Shown: positions 54,568-62,981 of the stretch, piece after piece | Numbering within the stretch: position 1 is the first letter of the stretch | Layout of the letters: each line of letters begins with the position of its first letter | DNA from: Desulfosporosinus cupriresistens | GTDB lineage: Bacteria; Bacillota; Desulfitobacteriia; Desulfitobacteriales; Desulfitobacteriaceae | Direction of reading: 5' to 3' | NCBI RefSeq assembly: GCF_001707885.1 | Contig: NZ_MASS01000006.1 | Span: forward strand, 51,405 to 115,404 | DNA length: 64,000 nt | Notes under the pieces: generated by a model | What the model was told of the DNA's origin: nothing | What the model saw: the letters and a program-made list of their open reading frames with translations, nothing else | The model's database searches: none | Position numbers and translations under genes: made by a program

Positions 54568-54780
54568 TTGGCCAAAACGGATAATCAAACAGAATATGAG
54601 ACTCACCTACAAGAACATATCGACCACACTGTAGCAAATTTGCACGAAGCAGAGGATTACCTCAATGAGCATGCCGGTGAGATTACAGCAGGCAAGAAAC
54701 GAGTCATTGAAGCTAAAAATGATCGGCGTAAAGAAAGTATTGAAGGTTTCATTGCCGGAAAAAATGACGAAACTCAATAA
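54568..54780 (+). CDS. tlp: Small acid-soluble spore protein Tlp
   Basis: A 70-residue hydrophilic helical protein. It has the Tlp-type ending VIEAKNDRRKESIEGF and a helical N-terminal half (LQEHIDHTVANLHEAEDYL). Tlp is a minor spore-core protein made in the forespore. TTG start with AGGAGGG 7 bases upstream. The sigma-G-like promoter upstream supports the call. Confidence 0.8.
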   Translation: MAKTDNQTEYETHLQEHIDHTVANLHEAEDYLNEHAGEITAGKKRVIEAKNDRRKESIEGFIAGKNDETQ

Positions 54781-54857
54781 ATGATACAAAATACCCCATA
54801 AATTACCGGGATCTATAGAGTGCTAAAAGCAATACTATGATCATAAGGGTACGTAAT

Positions 54858-55260
54858 GGTTGAGCCAAGATTTATATATGCTCTTAATTGGGGTGTATAT
54901 GGGTCGGCCAAAGATTATATACAGGTGGTTAAAACGCTTGTATATAGTCGGAGGGAAGATCTTTTATGGTGGGGAAAAGCTTTTCTACAGTCTTGCTCGA
55001 TTGTTTTAAGGTTCTACCCAGCGTAAAGGGTCGAGCTAAGATTTTGCTGGGTGTTGAGTTTTCTTACGCAACCATATATCGAAAGATATATGAATGTGTA
55101 AGAATGTCGGTTATATTTAGCCGAGAGGTTGTCTATAGCTGGGTAGATATCTTGTAGGGTCGAACGAATCATTTGTATAGGTGGTAACTGCTTGATTATG
55201 GTCGGAAGATCCTAGTTAGGTAATTAGCTATCTATATTGGTGTTAGATAGATCATTACGT
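54858..55260. repeat. Degenerate direct repeats and hairpins, non-coding
   Basis: At least six loosely similar units begin with GGTCG/GTCGG and usually run on to AAGAT: near 54858, 54902, 54947, 55029, 55158 and 55200. The first units are about 45 bases apart. Inverted repeats are interleaved: TATATACA/TGTATATA (54915-54945), ACCCAGC/GCTGGGT (55017-55053), a long CTTACGCA...TGTGTAAG hairpin with a GAAA loop (55062-55102) and CTATCTA/TAGATAG. Translations are broken by stops in all frames, though units 1-3 read as similar 15-residue blocks in one frame. This could be a decayed repeat gene or a repetitive element. Confidence 0.5.
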
Positions 55261-55279
55261 GCTCTTATCTAACTCTTTA

Positions 55280-55307
55280 AATTCTCAATTCTCAATTCTC
55301 AATTCTC
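55280..55307 (+). repeat. Tandem heptamer AATTCTC x4
   Basis: Four perfect copies of AATTCTC in a row followed by AAT. A short simple-sequence repeat in non-coding DNA at the edge of the degenerate repeat region. The remaining bases to 55473 show no gene. Confidence 0.85.
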
Positions 55308-55473
55308 AATATAGCATGCTATAAAATACCTGACAAGAATTGCCTTAAGAGGTAAATTACTGTCAGTTTTTCGTTAAGCAGTTAACATGAACATCTTTCA
55401 TATTATAAATGGCTGCGGAGGGCGAAGGCATGAATGAGATGAATGAGTCCTTAGTATGATAAATCAAATTGAC

Positions 55474-55517
55474 AAAAAAAACCTTCCTGACACTCAGTGT
55501 CAACGGAAGGTTTTTTT
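55474..55517. terminator. Strong bidirectional terminator
   Basis: A 13-base-pair stem (AAAAAAACCTTCC with partner) capped by an inner palindrome (TGACACTCAGTGTCA), with seven T residues on either strand. It lies about 150 bases past the chemoreceptor gene and may end that transcript. Confidence 0.8.
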
Positions 55518-55665
55518 ATTGGATCAAGTTACCTACAAGTAATTCATTACTCATTCACAGCATAATCAAATTGGCCCTGCAAAACACTTTTGATTCCACC
55601 CATACTGGATTAAATAAACTGGCGATGAATCATGGGTAACCTATTAGATGCTGGTTTAGGAAACC

Positions 55666-56814
55666 CTATAAATTTTTTGCTATATTACTTAGTTCTGATG
55701 ACATCGAAGTTATTTCCTCAATACTCGCGGAAACCTCCTCTGCTGCAGCCGCTTGTCCCTGACTGGCATCCAGAGATACATTGCTTTTACGGCTTGCCTC
55801 ATCAACTTTTCGTTTTATTGTATCCGTCAACTCTTTAATCTTTGGAACTGTACTCTTTGATTGAGCCGACAGGTTTCGGATTTCTTCCGCAACGACACCG
55901 AAACCTCGCCCTGCATCACCTGCTCTTGCTGCTTCGATGGCAGCATTTAAACCCAGCATTTTAGTCTCATCAGCTATTTCTTTTATGAACGCGGAAACCT
56001 CGTTAATTTTTTCAGAAATATTAATAATCTCATTTATATCAGTATTTAAAGCACCTTCATTCGAGTGGATCTCAGTAGCAGATGCCGAAAGTTGCTCTAT
56101 AGCCGCTGCAATGCCTTCTAAACTACTCTCAAGGTTATCAGACATTTCACGCAACGCGACAGCCGTTTTTTTGGGTGTAACGATCCCTAACGTAGCAACG
56201 ATGTTTTCATTTTCATCATCATATAATGGGTAATTGGCTATAGAAAGTGGGTCTCCGTACTTTGAAGCATCAATCTCTTCGATAATCGGTTGTTTTGAGT
56301 GTATAACCCGATAAGCAATGTCCGCTTCTCTTAATTCGTAGCCCACTGGGATTGACGGCATATCAAATTTTTGTGATGGCTGAGTATAAGCAATTTTGGT
56401 TAAATCCGACATATATAAAAATGAACCCTCATGAAACATTTCCGCTAGAATCGGTGCAAAGTTTCCAAAAGCTGCAGCGACCGGGTGTAATTTTGGAAAG
56501 GCCATAGAAAAAGCACCCACAGCATCACCGTTGTCATCGATTACAGGTATTGAGACCATTGATACTCTCATTCCGTAGACCGTACGAGGAATATTTTTAA
56601 TTAAGACCTTCTTTTCACGTATTGCTTCCATTGTTGTTGTATCATCGCTCAGCTTGTTGCCAACTTTAATAAAGTCTAATGTAAATGAATCCGACGATTT
56701 CACCCACACAAACGTGTCTTTTTCGACTAATCCAAACACAACTCCACCGGGTATTAAATTTGCTAAGAATTCAGCCAATGTCTTGCACGACTCTATACCT
56801 GCTAACGCTATCAT
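55666..56814 (-). CDS. Soluble methyl-accepting chemotaxis protein
   Basis: A 382-residue receptor with no membrane helix. Residues ~1-215 form an unassigned sensor domain (with [19 protein letters not shown] and [17 protein letters not shown], roughly two PAS/GAF-like halves). Residues ~230-382 are a shortened signalling hairpin whose tip, [40 protein letters not shown], is well kept. It should report a cytoplasmic signal to CheA through the CheW encoded 22 bases upstream. No cheA is in the window. A c-di-GMP riboswitch heads the transcript. Confidence 0.92.
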   Translation of the reverse strand: MIALAGIESCKTLAEFLANLIPGGVVFGLVEKDTFVWVKSSDSFTLDFIKVGNKLSDDTTTMEAIREKKVLIKNIPRTVYGMRVSMVSIPVIDDNGDAVGAFSMAFPKLHPVAAAFGNFAPILAEMFHEGSFLYMSDLTKIAYTQPSQKFDMPSIPVGYELREADIAYRVIHSKQPIIEEIDASKYGDPLSIANYPLYDDENENIVATLGIVTPKKTAVALREMSDNLESSLEGIAAAIEQLSASATEIHSNEGALNTDINEIINISEKINEVSAFIKEIADETKMLGLNAAIEAARAGDAGRGFGVVAEEIRNLSAQSKSTVPKIKELTDTIKRKVDEASRKSNVSLDASQGQAAAAEEVSASIEEITSMSSELSNIAKNL

Positions 56815-56836
56815 AATTAATTTCTCCTATTCGCAG

Positions 56837-57274
56837 CTAATTTTTTAAAACTTCAGTTTTTAAATTTGAGCCATTTAATATAAGGATTAAGCGTTCATCA
56901 ATGTGCGCAATTCCCTGTATACGGTTACCGCCCAAACTGGATATCTCAGTACTAAGCTTTTCAATCGCTTGCTCCTCGATCTTGATGACTTCCGAGACAT
57001 CGTCGACAATAATCCCCAGCAAATCACTCTCGAAATCCAGAATAAGTAATCGGCTATCCATACTTCGCTCTGTTTTCTCGTAGCCGAACCTTTTCTTCAA
57101 GTCAATGATTGGAATCACCTTGCCTCTTATATCGATCAACCCTTCTACGTATAGAGGCATATCCGGTATTTTAGTTATCAGTTCTGGAATCCTGATTATT
57201 TCTTGAGCAAAACCTATTTCCATGCCGTACTCTTCATCTCCCAATCTAAAGACGACCAATTGCCTAATACTCAC
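56837..57274 (-). CDS. cheW: CheW chemotaxis coupling protein
   Basis: A 145-residue CheW. Visible family marks are VFRLGDEEYGMEIGFAQEIIR, MPLYVEGLIDIRGKVIPIIDLKKRF and the C-terminal IDERLILIL. It bridges receptors and CheA. GTG start with GGGAGG 9 bases upstream. It is the first gene behind the riboswitch, directly ahead of the receptor gene. Confidence 0.93.
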   Translation of the reverse strand: MSIRQLVVFRLGDEEYGMEIGFAQEIIRIPELITKIPDMPLYVEGLIDIRGKVIPIIDLKKRFGYEKTERSMDSRLLILDFESDLLGIIVDDVSEVIKIEEQAIEKLSTEISSLGGNRIQGIAHIDERLILILNGSNLKTEVLKN

Positions 57275-57365
57275 CTAAAATTACCTCCCGGTTTATCACC
57301 TATCGCTAGACATTTCCATCTATACTGGAGAAAGGATTAAAACCTAATTACTAACCCTCCCTTCA

Positions 57366-57401
57366 AAAATAAAAGTCGCCAAGTTAAAAAGACTTGACGA
57401 C
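57366..57401 (-). terminator. Riboswitch-controlled terminator
   Basis: Minus strand: GTCGTCAAG pairs with CTTGGCGAC (one G-U), followed by TTTTATTTTT, 92 bases before cheW. The first four bases of its 5' arm also belong to a sequence (CTTTGTCG, 57398-57405) that pairs perfectly with the 5' edge of the aptamer (57495-57502). The two folds exclude each other. Confidence 0.75.
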
Positions 57402-57503
57402 AAAGACATGTTGTAATTACTTTTACGGTAACCCGGCTATCTTCAGCTTACGGAAGACCCGTGGCTTTGCGTCCTTGATTTACACCAAGTTTGCCTTTGT
57501 CGT
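57396..57503 (-). ncRNA. Cyclic-di-GMP-I riboswitch (GEMM)
   Basis: Minus-strand blocks match the GEMM consensus: AAAGGCAAAC, then AAGGACGCAAAGCCACGGG, then GATAGCCGGGTTACCG. The aptamer is followed at once by a terminator, so control is at transcription. Because the aptamer's closing stem competes with the terminator arm, c-di-GMP binding should favour read-through; this on-switch reading is inference. Confidence 0.93.
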
Positions 57504-57524
57504 TATATGTCGATACTATATTTT

Positions 57525-57553
57525 AACATAATAATCACAAAGAATGGTGTCAA
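57525..57553 (-). promoter_or_regulatory. Promoter of the riboswitch-cheW-mcp transcript
   Basis: Minus-strand -35 TTGACA (perfect) and -10 TATGTT with a 17-base spacer, placing the start of RNA about 15 bases before the aptamer. Confidence 0.7.
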
Positions 57554-57642
57554 TAATTAAAATTTTTTGTAATATTGAAACTTTCATAACACTATATCTC
57601 AACATAACCATCTGCATTATCCCCCATGGTTATCAAGAATAT

Positions 57643-57669
57643 AAAAAGAGCACTCTTGCGAATGCTCTT
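57643..57669 (-). terminator. Terminator of rubrerythrin
   Basis: A 7-base-pair stem AAGAGCA/TGCTCTT about 40 bases past the stop; the minus strand continues TTTTTAT. Confidence 0.65.
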
Positions 57670-57707
57670 ACTTATAGTTCTATTTCCATAAACCTTTTCA
57701 AGAGAGA

Positions 57708-58244
57708 CTAATAATTTTTTTCGAGAACCTCAAAATATGCATTAGGATGCTCACATACTGGACACACTTCAGGTGCTTCAGTTCCTTCATGAATGTGGCC
57801 ACAGTTCCTGCATTTCCAATAGACTTTGCCATCCTTTTTAAAAACCTTACCCTGTTCCAAATTTTCCAAGAGTTGTTTATAGCGTTCTTCATGCTCTTTT
57901 TCTATTCTTGCCACACCTTCAAATAATAGGGCAATAGCCTCGAACCCTTCCGCTCGGGCGTCAGCAGCCATTTTGGGATACATATCAGTCCATTCACTAT
58001 TTTCCCCTGAAGCAGCTGCTTTTAAATTATCAAGGGTATTTGCGATACCGCTAAGTTTTTTAAACCATATCTTGGCGTGTTCTTTCTCATTCTCTGCCGT
58101 CTCCAGGAAAAGGGACGCAATTTGTTCATAACCTTCTTTTTTAGCAACCGATGCAAAATAGGTATATTTGTTACGGGCTTGTGACTCCCCTGCAAAAGCA
58201 TCCTTTAAGTTCTGTTCCGTTTTCGTACCCTTTAATTCTTTCAT
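57708..58244 (-). CDS. rbr: Rubrerythrin
   Basis: A 178-residue classical rubrerythrin. A di-iron four-helix domain ([40 protein letters not shown]) precedes a C-terminal rubredoxin-like site ([12 protein letters not shown] and [11 protein letters not shown]). It reduces hydrogen peroxide to water in anaerobes. ATG with GGAGG 7 bases upstream. The rubredoxin gene upstream may supply its electrons. Confidence 0.95.
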   Translation of the reverse strand: MKELKGTKTEQNLKDAFAGESQARNKYTYFASVAKKEGYEQIASLFLETAENEKEHAKIWFKKLSGIANTLDNLKAAASGENSEWTDMYPKMAADARAEGFEAIALLFEGVARIEKEHEERYKQLLENLEQGKVFKKDGKVYWKCRNCGHIHEGTEAPEVCPVCEHPNAYFEVLEKNY

Positions 58245-58308
58245 CCATAATCCTCCAATCGCTTATTAAGTTTCCACAGGTCATGCAGCTTGCAATACTC
58301 TCTGACTT

Positions 58309-58473
58309 TTAATTTTCAATTGGTTCAAATTGATCTTTAGAAGCACCACATGTGGGACAAACCCAATCTTCCGGGATATCTTCAAAAGCAGTACCTGCTG
58401 CAATCCCAGAATCCGGATCACCAACAGTCGGATCATAAATATATCCACATAATGAACATTCATACTTTTTCAT
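58309..58473 (-). CDS. Rubredoxin
   Basis: 54 residues from ATG 58473 (GGGAGG 8 bases upstream). It has the two iron-binding pairs, CSLCGY and CPTCGA, and the usual [27 protein letters not shown] core. A one-electron carrier, probably donor to the adjacent rubrerythrin. A longer frame upstream has no ribosome site. Confidence 0.95.
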   Translation of the reverse strand: MKKYECSLCGYIYDPTVGDPDSGIAAGTAFEDIPEDWVCPTCGASKDQFEPIEN

Positions 58474-58633
58474 TTTCTTTCCTCCCTCATATTGTTTCCA
58501 AAACATCACTGGATGACTGGATGTTCCTCTGGCCATATTTTATAATTATTTTAATTATAAGTCAAGAAAAATTTTCTTTACTATGTGACATAAATAATTT
58601 CTCCTAGCTTCCCCCTAATCCATCCCCACGCTT

Positions 58634-59314
58634 CTATTCCTCAGCATCCAATCGCTCTGCTAATTGCTTGGCAAAATGCCCCAGATCATTCTCCACACAG
58701 GAGCGCATAGTTCCTGCGCATACCGTATAGATTACGATGTCCTCCCAGTTTTTAGGGATATTGTATTGTTTCAGTAACTTTCGTATGGTAATTGCTGCTC
58801 GGATACCCTCCGATGACCCGATTTTCGCGATATCAGGTATAATATCCGCATCGCCCATCAAAACCTTTTTAAAGCCAGGCAAAATAGTTTGGATCTTTTT
58901 CAGAAGCACCTGATCCTCAGTTTTTACGACCACATAAGCAGGCGCCCCCTGTTCCATAGACTTTGCATGACCAATAATTTTGGTGTCTACTATATGTATT
59001 CTATTATTTTTCTCAATTATTTTCGGATTCACGGTACCGCTGGTAGCCATGTTCATTATAATGGCATCATCCTTAGCAATCCAGACAAGTTGGTCCATCA
59101 CTGGATCAATTCCCGCAGTTGGCAACACTACCGCTATAATATCACTAACCTTTGCGGCATCTAGTGTTGTGGCAAAGTCTCCGTTAATTTCTTCGGCCAA
59201 AACCTTCGCCTTTACGTCATCTATGTCGATAATCAGCTTTTTCACATCATCAGGCAGTTGCCTGCCTACCACGCTTCCCATTCTTCCAGCACCGATCACT
59301 GCAACCTTTAACAT
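58634..59314 (-). CDS. NAD(P)-binding oxidoreductase, pyrroline-5-carboxylate-reductase-like
   Basis: A 226-residue protein with a Rossmann fold (VAVIGAGRMGSVVGRQL) and a helical C-terminal half, in the style of ProC or prephenate/F420-type dehydrogenases. NMATSGTVNP and IIGHAKSMEQGAPAYVV suggest binding of a small acid. The C-terminus lacks the ProC signature, so the substrate is unknown. ATG with GGAGGG 8 bases upstream. Confidence 0.75.
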   Translation of the reverse strand: MLKVAVIGAGRMGSVVGRQLPDDVKKLIIDIDDVKAKVLAEEINGDFATTLDAAKVSDIIAVVLPTAGIDPVMDQLVWIAKDDAIIMNMATSGTVNPKIIEKNNRIHIVDTKIIGHAKSMEQGAPAYVVVKTEDQVLLKKIQTILPGFKKVLMGDADIIPDIAKIGSSEGIRAAITIRKLLKQYNIPKNWEDIVIYTVCAGTMRSCVENDLGHFAKQLAERLDAEE

Positions 59315-59460
59315 AATCTTACCCTCCGCTAAAAGTATTTAAATGAGACCGCCGGACCGCCTTATTAAGTCACATCCGGTGTAAAAATGATAGCTTGGTA
59401 TGGACTGAATATCAAGTAATTTTTTAGGTATAGGCTCTTTTTTCACAATGACCAAGATTA

Positions 59461-59673
59461 TCAGTGTATTAATTCTTGACGAGTAGCAGTTTCCTGCACT
59501 CTTTCTAACCAACCATTTTCAATCAATAAGTCAACCCCATCCTTACTAAATTCTATAATTTCCACCATAAGACGACTGAGAGCTAAGACCACATCTTTCC
59601 TTGCGCTGTTAGTTAGACCAAGACCGCAAACCAAAATATTTCGCACCATATCGATAGTAGTTTGAAATAACAT
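59461..59673 (-). CDS. Small helical protein, unknown
   Basis: A 70-residue protein with an amphipathic helical pattern (IDMVRNILVCGLGLTNSARKDVVLALSRL) followed by EFSKDGVDLLIENGWLERVQE. The shape recalls phasin-like/PHA-regulator N-termini, but the match is weak. The ribosome site is poor, so the gene itself is only moderately supported. Confidence 0.45.
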   Translation of the reverse strand: MLFQTTIDMVRNILVCGLGLTNSARKDVVLALSRLMVEIIEFSKDGVDLLIENGWLERVQETATRQELIH

Positions 59674-59734
59674 TAACCTGTCACGATGTTTGTTGTAAAT
59701 TTACCGTCATAGTATCTATTACCACAGAAATTTA

Positions 59735-59772
59735 AAAAAGCCTCTCTTATTCAAAAGCAAGGAAAGGCTTTT
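59735..59772 (-). terminator. Terminator of the RND operon
   Basis: An imperfect stem AAAAGCCT.../...AGGCTTTT; minus-strand reading ends in six T residues. It lies about 125 bases past the pump gene. Confidence 0.55.
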
Positions 59773-59897
59773 AGGAGTATAATTATTTGTTTAGACTTAT
59801 CTCCTACCACTATAATATGCGTTAATTAAATAAATCCTATACGATTCCACTTACATGTATAGGCAACACCCAAGTTTCATTTTATTGTTCAGCAATT

Positions 59898-62800
59898 TTA
59901 CAGTTTTATAGAAGTCGTTTCTTCAACATACGTAATTTCTTTTGACCTAACCTTAAACCAAGCTGCATACATAGTCGGCAAAACCAACAGCGTCAAAACC
60001 GTTGCACCAAACAAGCCACTGGAAATAGCTACCGCCATTGGTCCCCAAAAGTTGCTTTTCATAAGCGGAACCATTCCTAGAATCGCAGCCAAAGCCGTAA
60101 GCATAATCGGACGCAACCTCATAACCGCAGAATCAATAATTGCCTCCCAAGGGGTTTTTCCGGCAGCAATATGTTTTTCAATCTGGACAATTAAAATAAC
60201 TGAATTTCGAATAATCATCCCGCTCAGAGCCAGAATCCCTACTTCGGCAACAAATCCCAATGAACGCTGCGTTATGAGCATTCCCAAACTTACCCCGATG
60301 ATTCCCAACGGAGCCGTAAGTAAGGTTAGTAACATCAAGGACATTTTTTGAAGTTGGAACATAAGTAAGGTAATGATAATAATGAGCATTACAGGTACTG
60401 GCTGAAGTAAATACCCTAGAGTAATTCTACTATTTTCAGTAGATCCTCCTATATCAATGCTATATCCATCAGGCAAGCTATCCCTTATGGATTTTAAGTT
60501 GTCATAAACGCGTACCGTGGCATCATTCCCGGTAATTTGGCCAACTGTTTCGGCTTGGACAGTAATAGTAGGCTTGAGGTCACGACGCCAAATCGAACCG
60601 CTTTCTGCTTCGTAACTGAAGCTGGCAATTTGATTTAAGGGAACATATTTTCCATTACCAATATGAACATTGAGATTATTAAGCTCCGACAGATTGTTCC
60701 TCTCTTGGGGATCAAGCCTAAACACAATTCCTACAGTCCTATCTTGCTCCCTGAATTCAGAAATAGTTGCGCCAGAAATCTGCATTTGCAAACTGGTAGC
60801 CAAGGTCTGCCTATCAATTCCCAACATTCGAATCTTATCCGGATCGATTGTTACCTGCAAAACTTTATTTTTTTCATTCCAGTCGAAATTAACGTCTTTA
60901 AGGTTGGGATCTTTGGCTATAACAGTCTGCATTTTTCCAGCAATTTCTCTAACCTTATCATCATCGGTACCGTTCACCCGCAGCATGACCGAATAAAGCG
61001 AGGGCGAACCTGTCAGCAGAACCCGGGTATGGCCGCGCACATTGGCAAAATCCTTAGCAAAGATAGAATCTACTTTTTCCTGTAATGCGTCTCTGGCTTC
61101 AAGGTTCTTGGCAACAATCTTGAATTGGGCATAATTAGATGCTGGAAGAACGGGATCCATGGTCAGTACATATCTTGGGGCTCCCTCTCCCACATAATAA
61201 CTGTAATTTTCAATATTGGGATCGTCTATAATTTTTTGAGCAAATCTATTGGCTTCTTCTTGTGTAGCTTGGATCGAGGCGCCTTCCGGCAAAGTCATTT
61301 CAACAATCAACTCCGGTCTTGTCGATGGCGGAAAGAATTCCTGTTTCACAAATTTCAGCAGATATAAAGAACCAGCAAAACAAAGGATTGTAATTGCTAA
61401 AATAAATTTACGATGGATCAAAAACCAGGAAAGAATCTTTTTGAATAAATGGTAAAATTTCTTATTGTAGGGATCATGTTTTTCATTGTTTGTTGTCTTT
61501 ATCTTAATCATTTTATAGCTTATTAAAGGAGCTACAAAAACGGAAACCACCCAGGAGATAAGAAGCGCAATGGTGACAACGTCAAATATAGTATGGGTAT
61601 ATTCATGAGCACTTCCTTGGGAAAACCCAACGGGAATAAATCCGGCACAAGTAATTAAAGTACCTGTCAACATAGGCAAGGATGTCTCCGTATAGGCATA
61701 GCAAGCAGCCTTATAGCGGTCCCAGCCTTCCTCCAATTTTACAGTCATCATTTCTACAGCTATGATTTCATCATCTACAAGTAAGCCTAAAGCAACAATC
61801 AAAGCACCCAGAGAAACTTTGTGCAAATCAATGCCAACTATATTCATACAAACAAAGACTCCGGCAATAACCAGTGGAATACAGAGTGCAATAACACCTC
61901 CAGAACGTAACCCTAGACTTAGAAAACAAACAACGAGTACAATGACAATGGCTTCAGCTAAGGATTCAATAAAATCATTAATGGAACTTTCCACAACCTG
62001 GGACTGATTTGCTACTTGACTTAACTCAAAACCAACAGGCAATTTATTGCTTACCTGTTGAATTGTTTTACCCAAATTTTCACCTAAGGTTAGAATATTC
62101 CCTCCCTTTTCCATAGATACTGCAATTCCAATGGCCGGCTGTCCGTTAAAATACATTTGTGGCGCCATCGGATCAACATAACTTTGTTTAACATTGGCAA
62201 TATCCCCCAAGCGAAACGTTCGACCTGCCACTCGAATCGGTATCTGGCGGATATTTTCCACACTATCCGACGTTCCCGTGACACGCAGGTATATGTTGTC
62301 GGACGATGTTTCAACCATTCCAGCTGGGGTCATTGCTTCCTGAGTTCTTATAGTATTAATTATGATATTTGGATCTATCCCCAATTGGGCTAATTTACTA
62401 CTTTCTAATTCTATATAAATCTTTTCATCCTGAACGCCAATGAGCTCTACCTTTTTTACACTTTCAACGCTAATAATAGTCCTCCGGATAGTTTCTGCTT
62501 TTTGCCGCATTTCTTCATAATTATAGCCATCACCTGTCAAAGCATAAATCGAGCCATAGACATCATCAAAATTATCATTGAACGTTGGACCAATAACCCC
62601 TTGAGGCAGCGTACCTTTTATATCATTAACCATGTTTCGGACATTCAGCCAAGTTGTATGAATGTCTTTTTCTTGGACTGAATCCTTTAAAGTTACATAG
62701 ATCACTGCCTTTCCGGGCTTGGAATTACTCTTCAGATAGTCCAATCCCGGGAGATCCTGCAATTTCTTTTCGATTTTATCCGTTACTTGCTCCTCGACTT

Positions 62801-62981
62801 GCTTAGCGCTGGCCCCTGGCCAGGCAGCCGACACTACCATCTGACGAATAACAAAATCAGGATCTTCCATTCTTCCCATACGTATATAGGAAAAAGCTCC
62901 AGCAATTAAGGTTACTATCATGAAATAATAGATTAGCGACTTGTGCTTTAGTGCCCATTCCGTTAAATTGATCTGCTTCAT
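59898..62981 (-). CDS. RND efflux pump
   Basis: A 1027-residue RND transporter, full length. Two six-helix halves each follow a first helix; large extracytoplasmic loops lie at residues ~40-330 and ~550-860. The proton-relay acids are in ALGLLVDDEIIAVE (AcrB Asp407/408 position). Family blocks include TWLNVRNMVNDIKGTLPQGV and GILALSGMIIRNSVILI. It likely exports hydrophobic compounds or metals; the Asp pair without CzcA motifs favours the drug/lipid type. It overlaps the adaptor gene by 4 bases (ATGA). Confidence 0.93.
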   Translation of the reverse strand: MKQINLTEWALKHKSLIYYFMIVTLIAGAFSYIRMGRMEDPDFVIRQMVVSAAWPGASAKQVEEQVTDKIEKKLQDLPGLDYLKSNSKPGKAVIYVTLKDSVQEKDIHTTWLNVRNMVNDIKGTLPQGVIGPTFNDNFDDVYGSIYALTGDGYNYEEMRQKAETIRRTIISVESVKKVELIGVQDEKIYIELESSKLAQLGIDPNIIINTIRTQEAMTPAGMVETSSDNIYLRVTGTSDSVENIRQIPIRVAGRTFRLGDIANVKQSYVDPMAPQMYFNGQPAIGIAVSMEKGGNILTLGENLGKTIQQVSNKLPVGFELSQVANQSQVVESSINDFIESLAEAIVIVLVVCFLSLGLRSGGVIALCIPLVIAGVFVCMNIVGIDLHKVSLGALIVALGLLVDDEIIAVEMMTVKLEEGWDRYKAACYAYTETSLPMLTGTLITCAGFIPVGFSQGSAHEYTHTIFDVVTIALLISWVVSVFVAPLISYKMIKIKTTNNEKHDPYNKKFYHLFKKILSWFLIHRKFILAITILCFAGSLYLLKFVKQEFFPPSTRPELIVEMTLPEGASIQATQEEANRFAQKIIDDPNIENYSYYVGEGAPRYVLTMDPVLPASNYAQFKIVAKNLEARDALQEKVDSIFAKDFANVRGHTRVLLTGSPSLYSVMLRVNGTDDDKVREIAGKMQTVIAKDPNLKDVNFDWNEKNKVLQVTIDPDKIRMLGIDRQTLATSLQMQISGATISEFREQDRTVGIVFRLDPQERNNLSELNNLNVHIGNGKYVPLNQIASFSYEAESGSIWRRDLKPTITVQAETVGQITGNDATVRVYDNLKSIRDSLPDGYSIDIGGSTENSRITLGYLLQPVPVMLIIIITLLMFQLQKMSLMLLTLLTAPLGIIGVSLGMLITQRSLGFVAEVGILALSGMIIRNSVILIVQIEKHIAAGKTPWEAIIDSAVMRLRPIMLTALAAILGMVPLMKSNFWGPMAVAISSGLFGATVLTLLVLPTMYAAWFKVRSKEITYVEETTSIKL

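Noticed and set aside
54966..55157. 63-residue frame in the repeat region
   Set aside because: No ribosome site, and it is built of the degenerate repeat units; treated as non-coding.
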